Positions 16,871 to 25,725 of a DNA stretch of 64,000 nucleotides are shown here, piece after piece (within the stretch, counting starts at the first letter, position 1; every line of letters starts with the position of its first letter). The DNA is from an uncultured Lachnospiraceae bacterium (GTDB lineage Bacteria > Bacillota > Clostridia > Lachnospirales > Lachnospiraceae), in the NCBI GenBank assembly GCA_910585345.1, contig CAJUDS010000001.1, forward strand, positions 423,108 through 487,107, written 5' to 3'. A model generated the notes under the pieces. That model was not told the origin of the DNA. It did not search any database and saw only the letters and a list, made by a program, of their open reading frames with translations. Both the position numbers and the translations under genes were made by a program.

Positions 16871-19800
16871 ATGAATAACGCTCCTTGTTATCTTGGAATC
16901 GATATCGGTTCCACCACAGTGAAAATAGCCATACTGGACGGGGACAATACAATCCTTTTTTCCGATTACAAAAGACATTTTGCAAATATAAAGGAGACTC
17001 TCTCCGCTTTACTGAAAGACGCATATGACAAACTGGGTAACATCGTCCTGCATCCTGTTATTACCGGATCCGGCGGTCTTACGCTGGCAGGCCATCTGCA
17101 GATTCCTTTCGTCCAGGAAGTTATCGCAGTCGCCGCTTCCCTGGAAACTTTTGCGCCTAAAACCGACGTCGCAATTGAACTGGGCGGGGAAGACGCCAAG
17201 ATCATTTATTTTGAGGGCGGTAACGTGGAACAGCGCATGAATGGAATCTGTGCCGGCGGTACAGGTTCTTTTATCGACCAGATGGCCTCTCTGCTGCAGA
17301 CAGATGCATCCGGTCTCAATGAGTATGCCGGAAATTACCAGTCTTTATACACTATTGCGGCGCGCTGCGGCGTATTTGCCAAATCCGACATCCAGCCTCT
17401 GATCAACGACGGCGCCACGAAGGAAGATCTGGCGGCTTCTATTTTCCAGGCGGTTGTCAACCAGACAATCAGCGGCCTTGCCTGCGGGAAACCCATACGG
17501 GGACATGTGGCGTTTTTGGGAGGTCCCCTTCATTTCCTGCCTGCGTTGAAAAAAGCTTTCATCCGCACACTGAAACTCGACGACGAGCATATCGTCAATA
17601 CGGACAATTCCCACTTATTCGCCGCCATCGGCTCCGCTCTTAACTATAAAAGCGACGTGTCCGTATCGATGGCGCAGATGGTGGAAAAGCTCTCTTCCGA
17701 CATCAAAATGGAGTTTGAAGTCGAGCGTATGGAACCGCTCTTTGCTTCCACGGCAGAATATGAAGCCTTCTGCGCCCGCCACAATGCACATCACGTGGAA
17801 ACCGCAGATCTGAGCGCTTATCAGGGCCGCTGTTATCTCGGTATCGATGCAGGCAGCACCACAACCAAAATCGCCCTCGTGGGAGAAGACGGCGCGCTGC
17901 TTTATTCTTTTTATTCCAACAACAACGGCAGTCCGCTGAAAACCGCCATCGGCGCACTCAAAGACATTTATGCCAAACTTCCCAAAGGCGTGAAGATTGT
18001 CCGCTCCTGCTCCACCGGATACGGAGAAGCATTGATGAAAGCTGCATTTCTACTTGACGACGGGGAGGTGGAAACCGTAGCGCATTACTATGCCGCCGCA
18101 TTTTTCAATCCCGATGTAGACTGCATTCTTGACATCGGCGGGCAGGATATGAAATGTATCAAGATTAAAAATCAGACCGTTGACAGCGTGCAGTTAAATG
18201 AAGCATGCTCCTCCGGCTGCGGCTCCTTTATCGAAACGTTTGCCAAATCGCTGAATTACAGTGTACAGGATTTCGCGGCAGCCGCACTGTTTGCAGAGCA
18301 TCCGATCGATCTGGGAACACGCTGCACCGTATTTATGAATTCCAAAGTAAAACAGGCGCAGAAGGAAGGCGCGCAGGTCTCCGACATTTCAGCCGGTCTG
18401 GCCTATTCCGTTATCAAAAACGCGCTGTTTAAAGTGATCAAGGTGTCCGATGCCTCGGAACTGGGAAAACACATCGTTGTACAGGGCGGCACCTTTTATA
18501 ACGATGCAGTGCTGCGCAGTTTTGAAAAAATTGCAGGATGCGAGGCTGTCCGTCCGGATATCGCAGGTATCATGGGCGCTTTCGGCGCCGCTCTCATCGC
18601 ACGCGAACGATTCCTGGCGGAAACAGATTACCGGACATCTATGCTGTCCGTCGAAAAAATCAATACTCTGCAGTTTGAAACAAGCATGGCAAAATGCAGA
18701 GGCTGCACAAACAACTGCCGTCTTACCGTCAATAAGTTTACCGGTGGCAGACAATATATTTCCGGCAACCGCTGCGAAAGAGGACTGGGAAAAAAGAAAA
18801 ACGAGCATACTGTGCCGAATTTATATGCCTATAAGCTGCAGCGTGTTTTTGACTACGAACCGCTGCCCGCAGACCAGGCGCCCCGCGGCAAAGTGGGAAT
18901 ACCAAGGGTGCTGAACATGTACGAAAATTACCCGTTCTGGTTCACTTTTTTCACGCGGCTTGGCTATCAGGTAGTTCTCTCTCCTGTCTCCACCCGCAAA
19001 ATATATGAACTCGGTATCGAATCCATTCCCAGCGAATCCGAATGCTATCCGGCCAAACTGGCCCACGGCCATGTAACATGGCTGCTGCGCCAGGGCATAC
19101 CGTTTATTTTTTATCCTGCCCTCTTCTACGAGCGCAGCGAATTTGAAGACGCAAACAACCATTATAACTGCCCCATTGTGACGTCTTATTCGGAAAATAT
19201 CAAAAACAACATTGACGAGATCCGCCGGGGAGACGTAGTTTTCCGCAATCCCTTTCTCTCCTTCCGGGATGTGCACACTGTTACAAACGCCCTTATCAGG
19301 GAATTTCCGGAAATCCCCGCAGACGAGATCCGCTCCGCCGCAGCATACGGCTGGAAAGAACTGGGCAATGCCAGAGAAGACATGCGAAGGAAAGGAGAAG
19401 AAACTTTACAATATCTGGAAGAGACAGGCAGACACGGCATCGTGCTTGCAGGACGTCCCTACCACATTGATCCGGAAATCAACCACGGCATTCCGGAACT
19501 GATCACAGGCTATGACATAGCCGTACTGACAGAAGATTCCATCTGTCATCTTGGCAGACCCCAGCGGCCGCTGATCGTTTCCGACCAGTGGATGTATCAT
19601 TCCCGCCTGTATGCGGCGGCATCCTATGTGCGCACTACGGAAAACCTGGATCTGATCCAGCTCAATTCCTTTGGCTGTGGTCTGGATGCGGTAACCACCG
19701 ACCAGGTCAGCGACATTTTGTCCGCTTCCGATAAAATCTATACATGCCTGAAAATCGACGAAGTAAATAATCTGGGGGCTGCCAGAATCAGAGTCCGTTC

Positions 19801-21133
19801 TCTGCTTTCCGCACTGCGCGTCAGAGAGCAGAAAGGAACAAAGCGGCAGATACGCTCCACCGCGGTACAAAAGATTGCTTTCACAGAAGAAATGCGGAAA
19901 GAATATACGATTCTCTGTCCGCAGATGTCTCCTATCCATTTTGAACTGCTGGAAGCCGCTATCAACAAATGCGGTTACCATCTGGAGGTGCTCCCGAACG
20001 ACAATAAGCACGCGGTGGATATGGGGCTCAAATATGTCAACAACGATGCCTGCTACCCTTCTCTTATGGTAGTGGGACAGATTATGGAAGCGCTGCACTC
20101 CGGCAGATATGATCTGCACAAAGTGGCCGTGATCATAAGCCAGACGGGCGGCGGCTGCCGTGCCACCAACTATATCGGCTTTATACGCCGTGCGCTGCAG
20201 AAGGCCGGTATGGAACAGGTTCCTGTTATTTCTCTGAATCTGGCAGGTATTGAAAGCAATCCCGGTTTCCATATCAATGCGGCGCTGCTCACAAGGGCTG
20301 CCTATGCGGCGCTGCTCGGCGACGTCCTCATGCGGTGCCTCTACCGGATGCGTCCTTATGAAAAAGAGGCCGGTTCAGCCAATGCGCTGCACCGAAAATG
20401 GGCCGATGCCTGCAAGCGCTTTGTAACGGCCAAATATCCCTCCTACTTCCGTTTCAGCCGGCTTTGCAGAGATATCATCCACGATTTTGATACGCTGCCC
20501 GTTACCGGCCAAAAGAAGCCCCGGGTCGGCATCGTCGGGGAAATCCTTGTTAAATTCATGCCCGCCGCCAATAATTATCTGGTAGATCTTTTGGAAACGG
20601 AAGGCGCGGAAGCCGTAGTGCCCGATCTGCTGGATTTTATGCTCTACTGCTTCTATAATCAGGTATATAAAGCAGAAAACCTCGGCACGGACAAAAAGGC
20701 CGCAAGACTGTCCACACTGGGTATCCGCACGCTCATGTTCCTGCGCAGGCCGGCGGCAAAGGCCTTCCGGCAAAGCAGGCATTTCTCCCCGCCTGCCAAT
20801 ATCTATGAGCTGGCCGGTTATGCAAAACCCATCGTCTCTATCGGCAACCAGACAGGAGAAGGCTGGTTCCTCACTGGGGAAATGATGGAATTGATCCACA
20901 GCGGCGTACGCAATATCGTCTGTGCACAGCCTTTCGGCTGCCTGCCAAACCATGTGGTAGGGAAAGGCGTCATCAAAGAACTGCGCCGTCTCTATCCGGC
21001 ATCCAATATCGTGGCCATCGATTACGATCCGGGCGCCAGTGAAGTGAACCAGCTCAACAGAATCAAGCTGATGCTGTCCACGGCGCACAAGAATTTGAAA
21101 AAAGAGACAGAGGCAGAAGCGGCAAATCAATAA
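16871..21133 (+). CDS. Large 2-hydroxyacyl-CoA dehydratase activase (two BcrAD/BadFG ATPase domains plus DUF2229 and dehydratase-like regions)
   Basis: A 1420-residue cytoplasmic protein. Two ASKHA ATPase domains follow one another: the first starts YLGIDIGSTTVKIAILDGDN (residue 6) and has CAGGTGSFIDQMA; the second starts CYLGIDAGSTTTKIALVGED (about residue 322) and has CSSGCGSFIETFA, where the Cys would bind the bridging [4Fe-4S] cluster. Then come a Cys cluster (KCRGCTNNCRLT), a DUF2229-type region (IPRVLNMYENYPFWFTFFTR, SESECYPAKLAHGH) and a C-terminal part related to dehydratase subunits (ACYPSLMVVGQI, TGGGCRATNY). Archerases of this kind use ATP hydrolysis to push an electron into a partner iron-sulfur enzyme. 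No dehydratase partner gene is in the window, so its target is unknown. It is a single-gene unit with a promoter and a strong terminator. Confidence 0.88.
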   Translation: MNNAPCYLGIDIGSTTVKIAILDGDNTILFSDYKRHFANIKETLSALLKDAYDKLGNIVLHPVITGSGGLTLAGHLQIPFVQEVIAVAASLETFAPKTDVAIELGGEDAKIIYFEGGNVEQRMNGICAGGTGSFIDQMASLLQTDASGLNEYAGNYQSLYTIAARCGVFAKSDIQPLINDGATKEDLAASIFQAVVNQTISGLACGKPIRGHVAFLGGPLHFLPALKKAFIRTLKLDDEHIVNTDNSHLFAAIGSALNYKSDVSVSMAQMVEKLSSDIKMEFEVERMEPLFASTAEYEAFCARHNAHHVETADLSAYQGRCYLGIDAGSTTTKIALVGEDGALLYSFYSNNNGSPLKTAIGALKDIYAKLPKGVKIVRSCSTGYGEALMKAAFLLDDGEVETVAHYYAAAFFNPDVDCILDIGGQDMKCIKIKNQTVDSVQLNEACSSGCGSFIETFAKSLNYSVQDFAAAALFAEHPIDLGTRCTVFMNSKVKQAQKEGAQVSDISAGLAYSVIKNALFKVIKVSDASELGKHIVVQGGTFYNDAVLRSFEKIAGCEAVRPDIAGIMGAFGAALIARERFLAETDYRTSMLSVEKINTLQFETSMAKCRGCTNNCRLTVNKFTGGRQYISGNRCERGLGKKKNEHTVPNLYAYKLQRVFDYEPLPADQAPRGKVGIPRVLNMYENYPFWFTFFTRLGYQVVLSPVSTRKIYELGIESIPSESECYPAKLAHGHVTWLLRQGIPFIFYPALFYERSEFEDANNHYNCPIVTSYSENIKNNIDEIRRGDVVFRNPFLSFRDVHTVTNALIREFPEIPADEIRSAAAYGWKELGNAREDMRRKGEETLQYLEETGRHGIVLAGRPYHIDPEINHGIPELITGYDIAVLTEDSICHLGRPQRPLIVSDQWMYHSRLYAAASYVRTTENLDLIQLNSFGCGLDAVTTDQVSDILSASDKIYTCLKIDEVNNLGAARIRVRSLLSALRVREQKGTKRQIRSTAVQKIAFTEEMRKEYTILCPQMSPIHFELLEAAINKCGYHLEVLPNDNKHAVDMGLKYVNNDACYPSLMVVGQIMEALHSGRYDLHKVAVIISQTGGGCRATNYIGFIRRALQKAGMEQVPVISLNLAGIESNPGFHINAALLTRAAYAALLGDVLMRCLYRMRPYEKEAGSANALHRKWADACKRFVTAKYPSYFRFSRLCRDIIHDFDTLPVTGQKKPRVGIVGEILVKFMPAANNYLVDLLETEGAEAVVPDLLDFMLYCFYNQVYKAENLGTDKKAARLSTLGIRTLMFLRRPAAKAFRQSRHFSPPANIYELAGYAKPIVSIGNQTGEGWFLTGEMMELIHSGVRNIVCAQPFGCLPNHVVGKGVIKELRRLYPASNIVAIDYDPGASEVNQLNRIKLMLSTAHKNLKKETEAEAANQ

Positions 21134-21136
21134 GAG

Positions 21137-21183
21137 CGGCACAAAAAAAGAATTTCGGTTCGCGAAATTCTTTTTTTGTGCCG
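21137..21183. terminator. Strong bidirectional terminator between the activase gene and leuD
   Basis: A perfect 21-bp inverted repeat (arms 21137-21157 and 21163-21183) with a 5-base loop. Runs of seven A and seven T lie inside the arms, so it can stop transcripts arriving from both sides. Confidence 0.85.
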
Positions 21184-21195
21184 TAAATGTATCCT

Positions 21196-21690
21196 CTAAT
21201 CCGCCTCTTTCCGGTTGATATAATTGATCAGCCCTTCCGCAGCAATGATCTTCTGCATAAACGCCGGAAACGCCTGCCCTTTATACGACGCGCCTTTCGT
21301 TACATCCGTAATGACGCCGCTGTCAAAATCAATCTCCACCACATCGCCCGCCTCAATCGCTTTTGCCGCCTCCGGGCATTCAATAATAGGAAGTCCGATA
21401 TTGATAGCATTACGGTAAAAAATTCTTGCAAACGTCTCTGCAATTACACAGCTCACCCCGGCCGCTTTGATGGCGAGCGGCGCATGTTCCCGCGAAGAGC
21501 CGCAGCCAAAATTTTTATTGGCTACTATGATATCTCCCTTATTCACTTTTTTTATGAAGTCCTTGTCAATATCCTCCATGCAGTGGACTGCGAGCTCCGC
21601 CGGGTCGGAAGAATTTAAGTATCTTGCCGGAATAATTACATCCGTATCCACATTGTCTCCATATTTAAATACACTGCCTTTTGCTCTCAT
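21196..21690 (-). CDS. leuD: 3-Isopropylmalate dehydratase small subunit
   Basis: A 164-residue LeuD-type swivel domain: it starts MRAKGSVFKYGDNVDTDVII and contains NKNFGCGSSREHAPLAIKAAG, the family signature. With LeuC it isomerises 2-isopropylmalate to 3-isopropylmalate in leucine synthesis. The length fits the short bacterial/archaeal type used with a 420-residue LeuC. The ATG at 21690 has GAGGAGG upstream and lies 13 bases after the leuC stop. The related homoaconitase-type subunits look alike, so substrate preference is not certain. Confidence 0.92.
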   Translation of the reverse strand: MRAKGSVFKYGDNVDTDVIIPARYLNSSDPAELAVHCMEDIDKDFIKKVNKGDIIVANKNFGCGSSREHAPLAIKAAGVSCVIAETFARIFYRNAINIGLPIIECPEAAKAIEAGDVVEIDFDSGVITDVTKGASYKGQAFPAFMQKIIAAEGLINYINRKEAD

Positions 21691-21703
21691 CTCTTTTTCC
21701 TCC

Positions 21704-22969
21704 TCACGCAAGCTCTTCCGGTCCGGAAATCTTTCCTGTCACCGCGCTGGCCGCCGCTACCGCCGGGCTGGCCAAATATACTTCCGAGTCTACATGTCCC
21801 ATACGTCCCACAAAATTACGGTTGGTTGTCGATACACACCGCTCTCCTGCCGCCAGAATACCCATATATCCCCCAAGACACGGCCCGCATGTCGGCGTAC
21901 TGACAACAGCCCCCGCTTCAATGAAGGTCTTTAACAACCCCTCTTCCATTGCCTGCAGGTAAACTGCCTGTGTGGCAGGAAGAATAATGCATCGTACGCC
22001 TTTTGCAACGCGTCTGCCCGCCAGCACCCTGGCCGCAATACGCATATCATCCAGCCTGCCGTTGGTACAGGAGCCGATCACGACCTGGTCAATCTTCACC
22101 TCCTGCGTAATCTCGTCAATGGTCCTCGTGTTTTCCGGAAGATGCGGGAATGCAATCGTCGGACGCAGACCCGCCAGATCAATCGTATATTCCGCTTCAT
22201 ACGCTGCATCTCCATCCGCCTCATAAACCGTATACGGTTTTGTAGAATGCGCTTTCATGTAGGCAGCCGCCTTCTCATCAACAGGAAAAATACCGTTTTT
22301 ACCACCCGCTTCAATTGCCATATTGGCAATGGTAAACCGATCGTCCATAGAGAGATTCGCTATTCCGTCTCCCACAAATTCCATCGACTTGTACAACGCC
22401 CCGTCCACGCCGATCATACCGATGATATGCAAAATCACATCCTTGCCGCTGACCCAGGCCGACGGCTTCCCTGTCAGGTTGAAACGGACAGCGGACGGCA
22501 CTTTAAACCATGCTTTTCCCGTCGCCATGCCGGCAGCCATATCTGTGCTCCCCACACCCGTGGAAAACGCGCCCAGAGCCCCATAGGTACAGGTGTGGGA
22601 ATCCGCGCCTATGATCACGTCTCCCGCCACCGTCAACCCCTTTTCAGGCAGGAGCGCATGTTCTATCCCCATTTCGCCCACTTCAAAATAATTGGTGATT
22701 TGATTGCGATAAGCAAATTCCCTCACACATTTACAGTGTTCCGCCGATTTGATATCTTTATTGGGCACAAAATGATCCGGTACAAGCGCAATTTTATCCC
22801 GGTCAAAAACCCCCTCGCCGTGTATTTTTTCCATTTCCTTAATTGCCACCGGACTTGTAATATCGTTTCCCAGCACAAGATCAAGCTGTGCCTCAATCAA
22901 TTGTCCGGCCTCCACCTGCTCCAGACCGGCATGCGCAGCAAGAATCTTCTGCGTCATTGTCATTCCCAT
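21704..22969 (-). CDS. leuC: 3-Isopropylmalate dehydratase large subunit
   Basis: A 421-residue aconitase-superfamily protein with the [4Fe-4S] cysteines in VIGSCTNGRLDD and in TPTCGPCLGGYMG, and the early substrate-binding segment HEGVFD-like plus GADSHTCTYGALGAFSTGVGSTD. It forms the catalytic heterodimer with LeuD, encoded immediately downstream. The ATG at 22969 has CAGGAGG upstream. A divergent LysR regulator lies 256 bases upstream and probably controls this pair. Confidence 0.93.
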   Translation of the reverse strand: MGMTMTQKILAAHAGLEQVEAGQLIEAQLDLVLGNDITSPVAIKEMEKIHGEGVFDRDKIALVPDHFVPNKDIKSAEHCKCVREFAYRNQITNYFEVGEMGIEHALLPEKGLTVAGDVIIGADSHTCTYGALGAFSTGVGSTDMAAGMATGKAWFKVPSAVRFNLTGKPSAWVSGKDVILHIIGMIGVDGALYKSMEFVGDGIANLSMDDRFTIANMAIEAGGKNGIFPVDEKAAAYMKAHSTKPYTVYEADGDAAYEAEYTIDLAGLRPTIAFPHLPENTRTIDEITQEVKIDQVVIGSCTNGRLDDMRIAARVLAGRRVAKGVRCIILPATQAVYLQAMEEGLLKTFIEAGAVVSTPTCGPCLGGYMGILAAGERCVSTTNRNFVGRMGHVDSEVYLASPAVAAASAVTGKISGPEELA

Positions 22970-23105
22970 CTTTTCGACCTCCTGATTCTTTTCTTAAAAT
23001 GATATGTATTCCCACAGGCAGCAGACCAGCAGCCGCTCCCGCACGGGTGTTTGCTTTTATCCTACCACATCCGCAATTTCTTTCCCAATAGCATTTATTC
23101 ATATT

Positions 23106-23148
23106 TACTATAACTATTTTTTATGATATATTCTGATAGTATAACTAT
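23106..23148. promoter_or_regulatory. Candidate LysR operator between leuC and the LysR gene
   Basis: The nonamer TATAACTAT occurs at 23109-23117 and again at 23140-23148, 31 bases (three helical turns) apart. The second lies in a perfect dyad ATAGT-ATA-ACTAT (23136-23148). TACTAT at 23106 and ATAGTA at 23136 form a further inverted pair. The spacing and the place suit a LysR tetramer site. Confidence 0.45.
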
Positions 23149-23225
23149 AGGAACCTTCATCAGGAAACTGACTGTACCGTTTCCTGTCAATACACAGGCA
23201 TATAAAAATCACGGGACAATTTCGT

Positions 23226-24137
23226 ATGGAAAATAACCTCAATTTATACTATGTTTTTTATACGGTAGCAAAATGCGGCAATATATCCACTGCAGCGAGC
23301 CGGCTCTTTATCAGTCAGCCTGCCATCAGCAAATCCATCTCCAAACTGGAACAGAATCTGGAAGTCACACTTTTTCACCGCAGCTCCCGGGGCGTTACGC
23401 TCACACAGGAAGGCGAACTGCTCTTTCAGCAGGCAGAGACCGCATTTACCGCCATCAGGCAGGGAGAAGAACAGCTCCGCAGAATGAGCGAACTTGGAAT
23501 CGGGCATCTCTCCATCGGCGCCAGCGCTACGCTTTGCCGCTATGTCCTCCTGCCTTATCTAAAAAATTTTATCCAGACACATCCGCACATTAAGATTTCC
23601 ATCTCCTGCCAGTCAAGCTCTCAGACAATCTGCGACCTGGAAAACAGAAGCCTTGATATCGGTCTGATTGGCGGGCCAATCCGCACCGGAAAGCTGCATT
23701 TCTATCCTTTGAAAGAGATCCAGGATATTTTTGTCACCACCAAAAGCTACCTGAACAATCTCAGAAAACGCATGGACATCGGTCACTCCCGCAGTTCCCT
23801 GTCTGTTTATTCCCAGGCCACGCTCATTCTTCTGGATAAAGACAATCTTACCAGGCAGTATGTCGATGCCTATTTAAGCAGAGACCTGGTAGAAAACGAC
23901 CGCTTAATCGAAGTAACGACAATGGATCTGCTCATAGAACTTGCAAAAATCGACCTGGGCGTGGCCTGTGTTATTTCTGATTTCGTGAAAAAGGAGCTTG
24001 CAGACGGAATCCTGATCCGTCTGAAGCCCCCCGCCGTCATCCCAAAGCGGAAAATCGGCTTCGCCTTCCATGAAAACAATGTGTCGAATGAAGCCGTAAA
24101 CGAATTTTTAGAATGCATCCGTCACTGCAGCTTTTGA
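23226..24137 (+). CDS. LysR family transcriptional regulator
   Basis: A 303-residue regulator with an N-terminal winged helix-turn-helix (LYYVFYTVAKCGNISTAASRLFISQPAISKSISKLE) and a periplasmic-binding-like effector domain starting near residue 92 (LGIGHLSIGASATL). It is transcribed away from leuC, the classic arrangement for a LysR regulator and its target operon. The effector cannot be read from sequence; a leucine-pathway intermediate is a reasonable guess. The end overlaps the end of the convergent lactonase-like gene by 16 bases. Confidence 0.9.
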   Translation: MENNLNLYYVFYTVAKCGNISTAASRLFISQPAISKSISKLEQNLEVTLFHRSSRGVTLTQEGELLFQQAETAFTAIRQGEEQLRRMSELGIGHLSIGASATLCRYVLLPYLKNFIQTHPHIKISISCQSSSQTICDLENRSLDIGLIGGPIRTGKLHFYPLKEIQDIFVTTKSYLNNLRKRMDIGHSRSSLSVYSQATLILLDKDNLTRQYVDAYLSRDLVENDRLIEVTTMDLLIELAKIDLGVACVISDFVKKELADGILIRLKPPAVIPKRKIGFAFHENNVSNEAVNEFLECIRHCSF

Positions 24138-25186
24138 AAAATCACACAGTTCGGCCTGTCCACCGGAATCTCCTTTCCGTTCATTACAATCAGTCCGGCT
24201 TCCAGATCCACACTGAAAAACGTCATCGTGTTAGACTCGTGATTCAGCGATACAATATGGCGCAGATCGGGGAAGAAATTTGCATCTTTCGGATAGTCTC
24301 CGCTGATCGGCAGACAGAGTACCTTATCCAGCTCTCCTGTATCATGGTTTACCCGGTAGACAACCACACTGTTGTCTCCTGCATTGGAGCTGATCAGATA
24401 ATTATCATCCAGAGAAAAATTCAGCGTGCAGGCCGCAGAGCCGCCCGCATGATAATCATTTAGTGTGGAAACTGTCTGAATCTTTTCAAACTCCGGATTC
24501 CCCTTTACTTCCTTATAGCTGTATACGTCAATGATATTCTTTAATTCGTGGACAATATAAAGGAATTTGCCGTCTTTTGTAAATTTTACATGACGGGGCG
24601 CAGATTCTATCTCACTGCGGATTACGTCAATCAGCTTCACTTCGCCCGTTTTGTCGTTAAACCGGTACACATTGACATGATCCATGCCAAGATCCGCCGC
24701 CAGAAGATATTTATTGTCCCTTGTCATCTTCACGCAGCTGATATGCGGCCTGAAATTACGCTCTGCAATGCTCCCCAGTCCTTTGTGAAAGATCTCGTCT
24801 GTGACTTCGCCAATACCGCCGTCCTCCCGCAGCCGCAGCACAGTCAGTTTTCCGTCATGATATCCCGCTACAAACAAATAGGCGTCCTCGTAATCCGTTG
24901 ACAGATAACATCCCCGCATTCCGTTAATGGACGCATGGTTGACTACTTCCAGCTCTCCGGTGGCAGGATCAATCTTATATGCCTCCACACCAGTATCGGT
25001 AATGGAATATAAAAATTTCTGATTATGTGAAATCGTCACATAGGATGAATTGGTGATCATAACCTGATCTTTTTCTATAAATCTGCCATTTTCCATATCC
25101 ACATCATAGATTTTAATGCCATGGGCGTCTCCCCGCGTCGTATAAGTGGACACATAAGCAACATATCTGTCATTCATCGTTCCCAT
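24122..25186 (-). CDS. Lactonase-fold beta-propeller protein (6-phosphogluconolactonase family, YkgB/Pgl type)
   Basis: A 354-residue soluble protein made of repeated four-strand blades (for example GIKIYDVDMENGRF, FLYSITDTGVEAYKID, NKYLLAADLGMDHVNVYRFND). This is the seven-bladed propeller of the PF10282 family, which includes E. coli Pgl. Pgl hydrolyses 6-phosphogluconolactone; many family members act on other lactones or are untested, so the activity is open. The ATG at 25186 has GGAGGCG upstream and a promoter at 25219-25247. It is monocistronic and converges on the LysR gene. Confidence 0.82.
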   Translation of the reverse strand: MGTMNDRYVAYVSTYTTRGDAHGIKIYDVDMENGRFIEKDQVMITNSSYVTISHNQKFLYSITDTGVEAYKIDPATGELEVVNHASINGMRGCYLSTDYEDAYLFVAGYHDGKLTVLRLREDGGIGEVTDEIFHKGLGSIAERNFRPHISCVKMTRDNKYLLAADLGMDHVNVYRFNDKTGEVKLIDVIRSEIESAPRHVKFTKDGKFLYIVHELKNIIDVYSYKEVKGNPEFEKIQTVSTLNDYHAGGSAACTLNFSLDDNYLISSNAGDNSVVVYRVNHDTGELDKVLCLPISGDYPKDANFFPDLRHIVSLNHESNTMTFFSVDLEAGLIVMNGKEIPVDRPNCVIFQKLQ

Positions 25187-25218
25187 TCTATTCGCCTCCG
25201 CTCTTCTCGTTAACGCTT

Positions 25219-25247
25219 ATTATAACATGTTCTTTTTTCCGCCTCAA
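25219..25247 (-). promoter_or_regulatory. Promoter candidate for the lactonase-fold gene
   Basis: On the minus strand TTGAGG (25247-25242) and TATAAT (25224-25219) are separated by 17 bases, about 30 bases from the start codon. Confidence 0.6.
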
Positions 25248-25293
25248 TACCTGCTCCGATTTTTCCTATGACAAACACATGAAGGAACAGGTT

Positions 25294-25503
25294 CTGCGCA
25301 GTTTTCAGATAAAAGAACTTGTCAGGATTTCGCAAGATAAATCATTCACACACCGGGCAAAAGTACAATTTCGCGAATTTGTATGCCATTTTCGGACAAG
25401 GATGTCCGCCACTGTCATACAAATTTGCGAAAACTGTCTTTTTTACGGTGCATGTCATTGATTTATTTTGCAAAATCGAAAGTAAAGTATTGTCCTGAAA
25501 AAC
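25294..25503. repeat. Family B long-hairpin repeat, copy 1
   Basis: A 210-bp sequence that recurs at 53661-53870 with only four base differences and no gaps. It starts CTGCGCAGTTTTCAG; the matching right end is cut after CTGAAAAA in this copy. The two halves are imperfect reverse complements along their full length (for example CGCGAATTTGTATG on the left against CATACAAATTTGCG on the right) with a small apical hairpin around 25396-25411 (CGGACAAGGATGTCCG). It sits in the 539-base gap between the lactonase-fold gene and the M14 peptidase gene and carries no transposase. Confidence 0.8.
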
Positions 25504-25725
25504 CGGTTCCCGATGTCCATAAAATGTTAACACATACGTTTGCCGTGCCATTTTTCCCGGGACAAATCTATACTCCACGGAACATTGCATCTGTTTCCCA
25601 GTCGATTCGCCGCAAGGTATTCCTTTCCGGAGATAATTCTGCTATAGTATTGCTGTTGTCTGTTGCGCCATCTAACTGTGACAATAACAGATGATAATAC
25701 ACGTCAAACAGGAGAATACAGAGCG
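25504..25725. other. Intergenic remainder ahead of the M14 peptidase gene
   Basis: I see no gene here. CTATAGTAT near 25631 could be a -10 element for the peptidase gene, but no convincing -35 partner is visible. Confidence 0.3.

Noticed and set aside
19406..20272. Long minus-strand open frame (288 codons) opposite the activase gene
   Set aside because: It is antisense to a clearly conserved protein, has no ribosome site and shows no family features.
22893..23102. Possible leader peptide gene upstream of leuC
   Set aside because: It has no run of leucine codons and no attenuator pair; it overlaps the leuC start out of frame.
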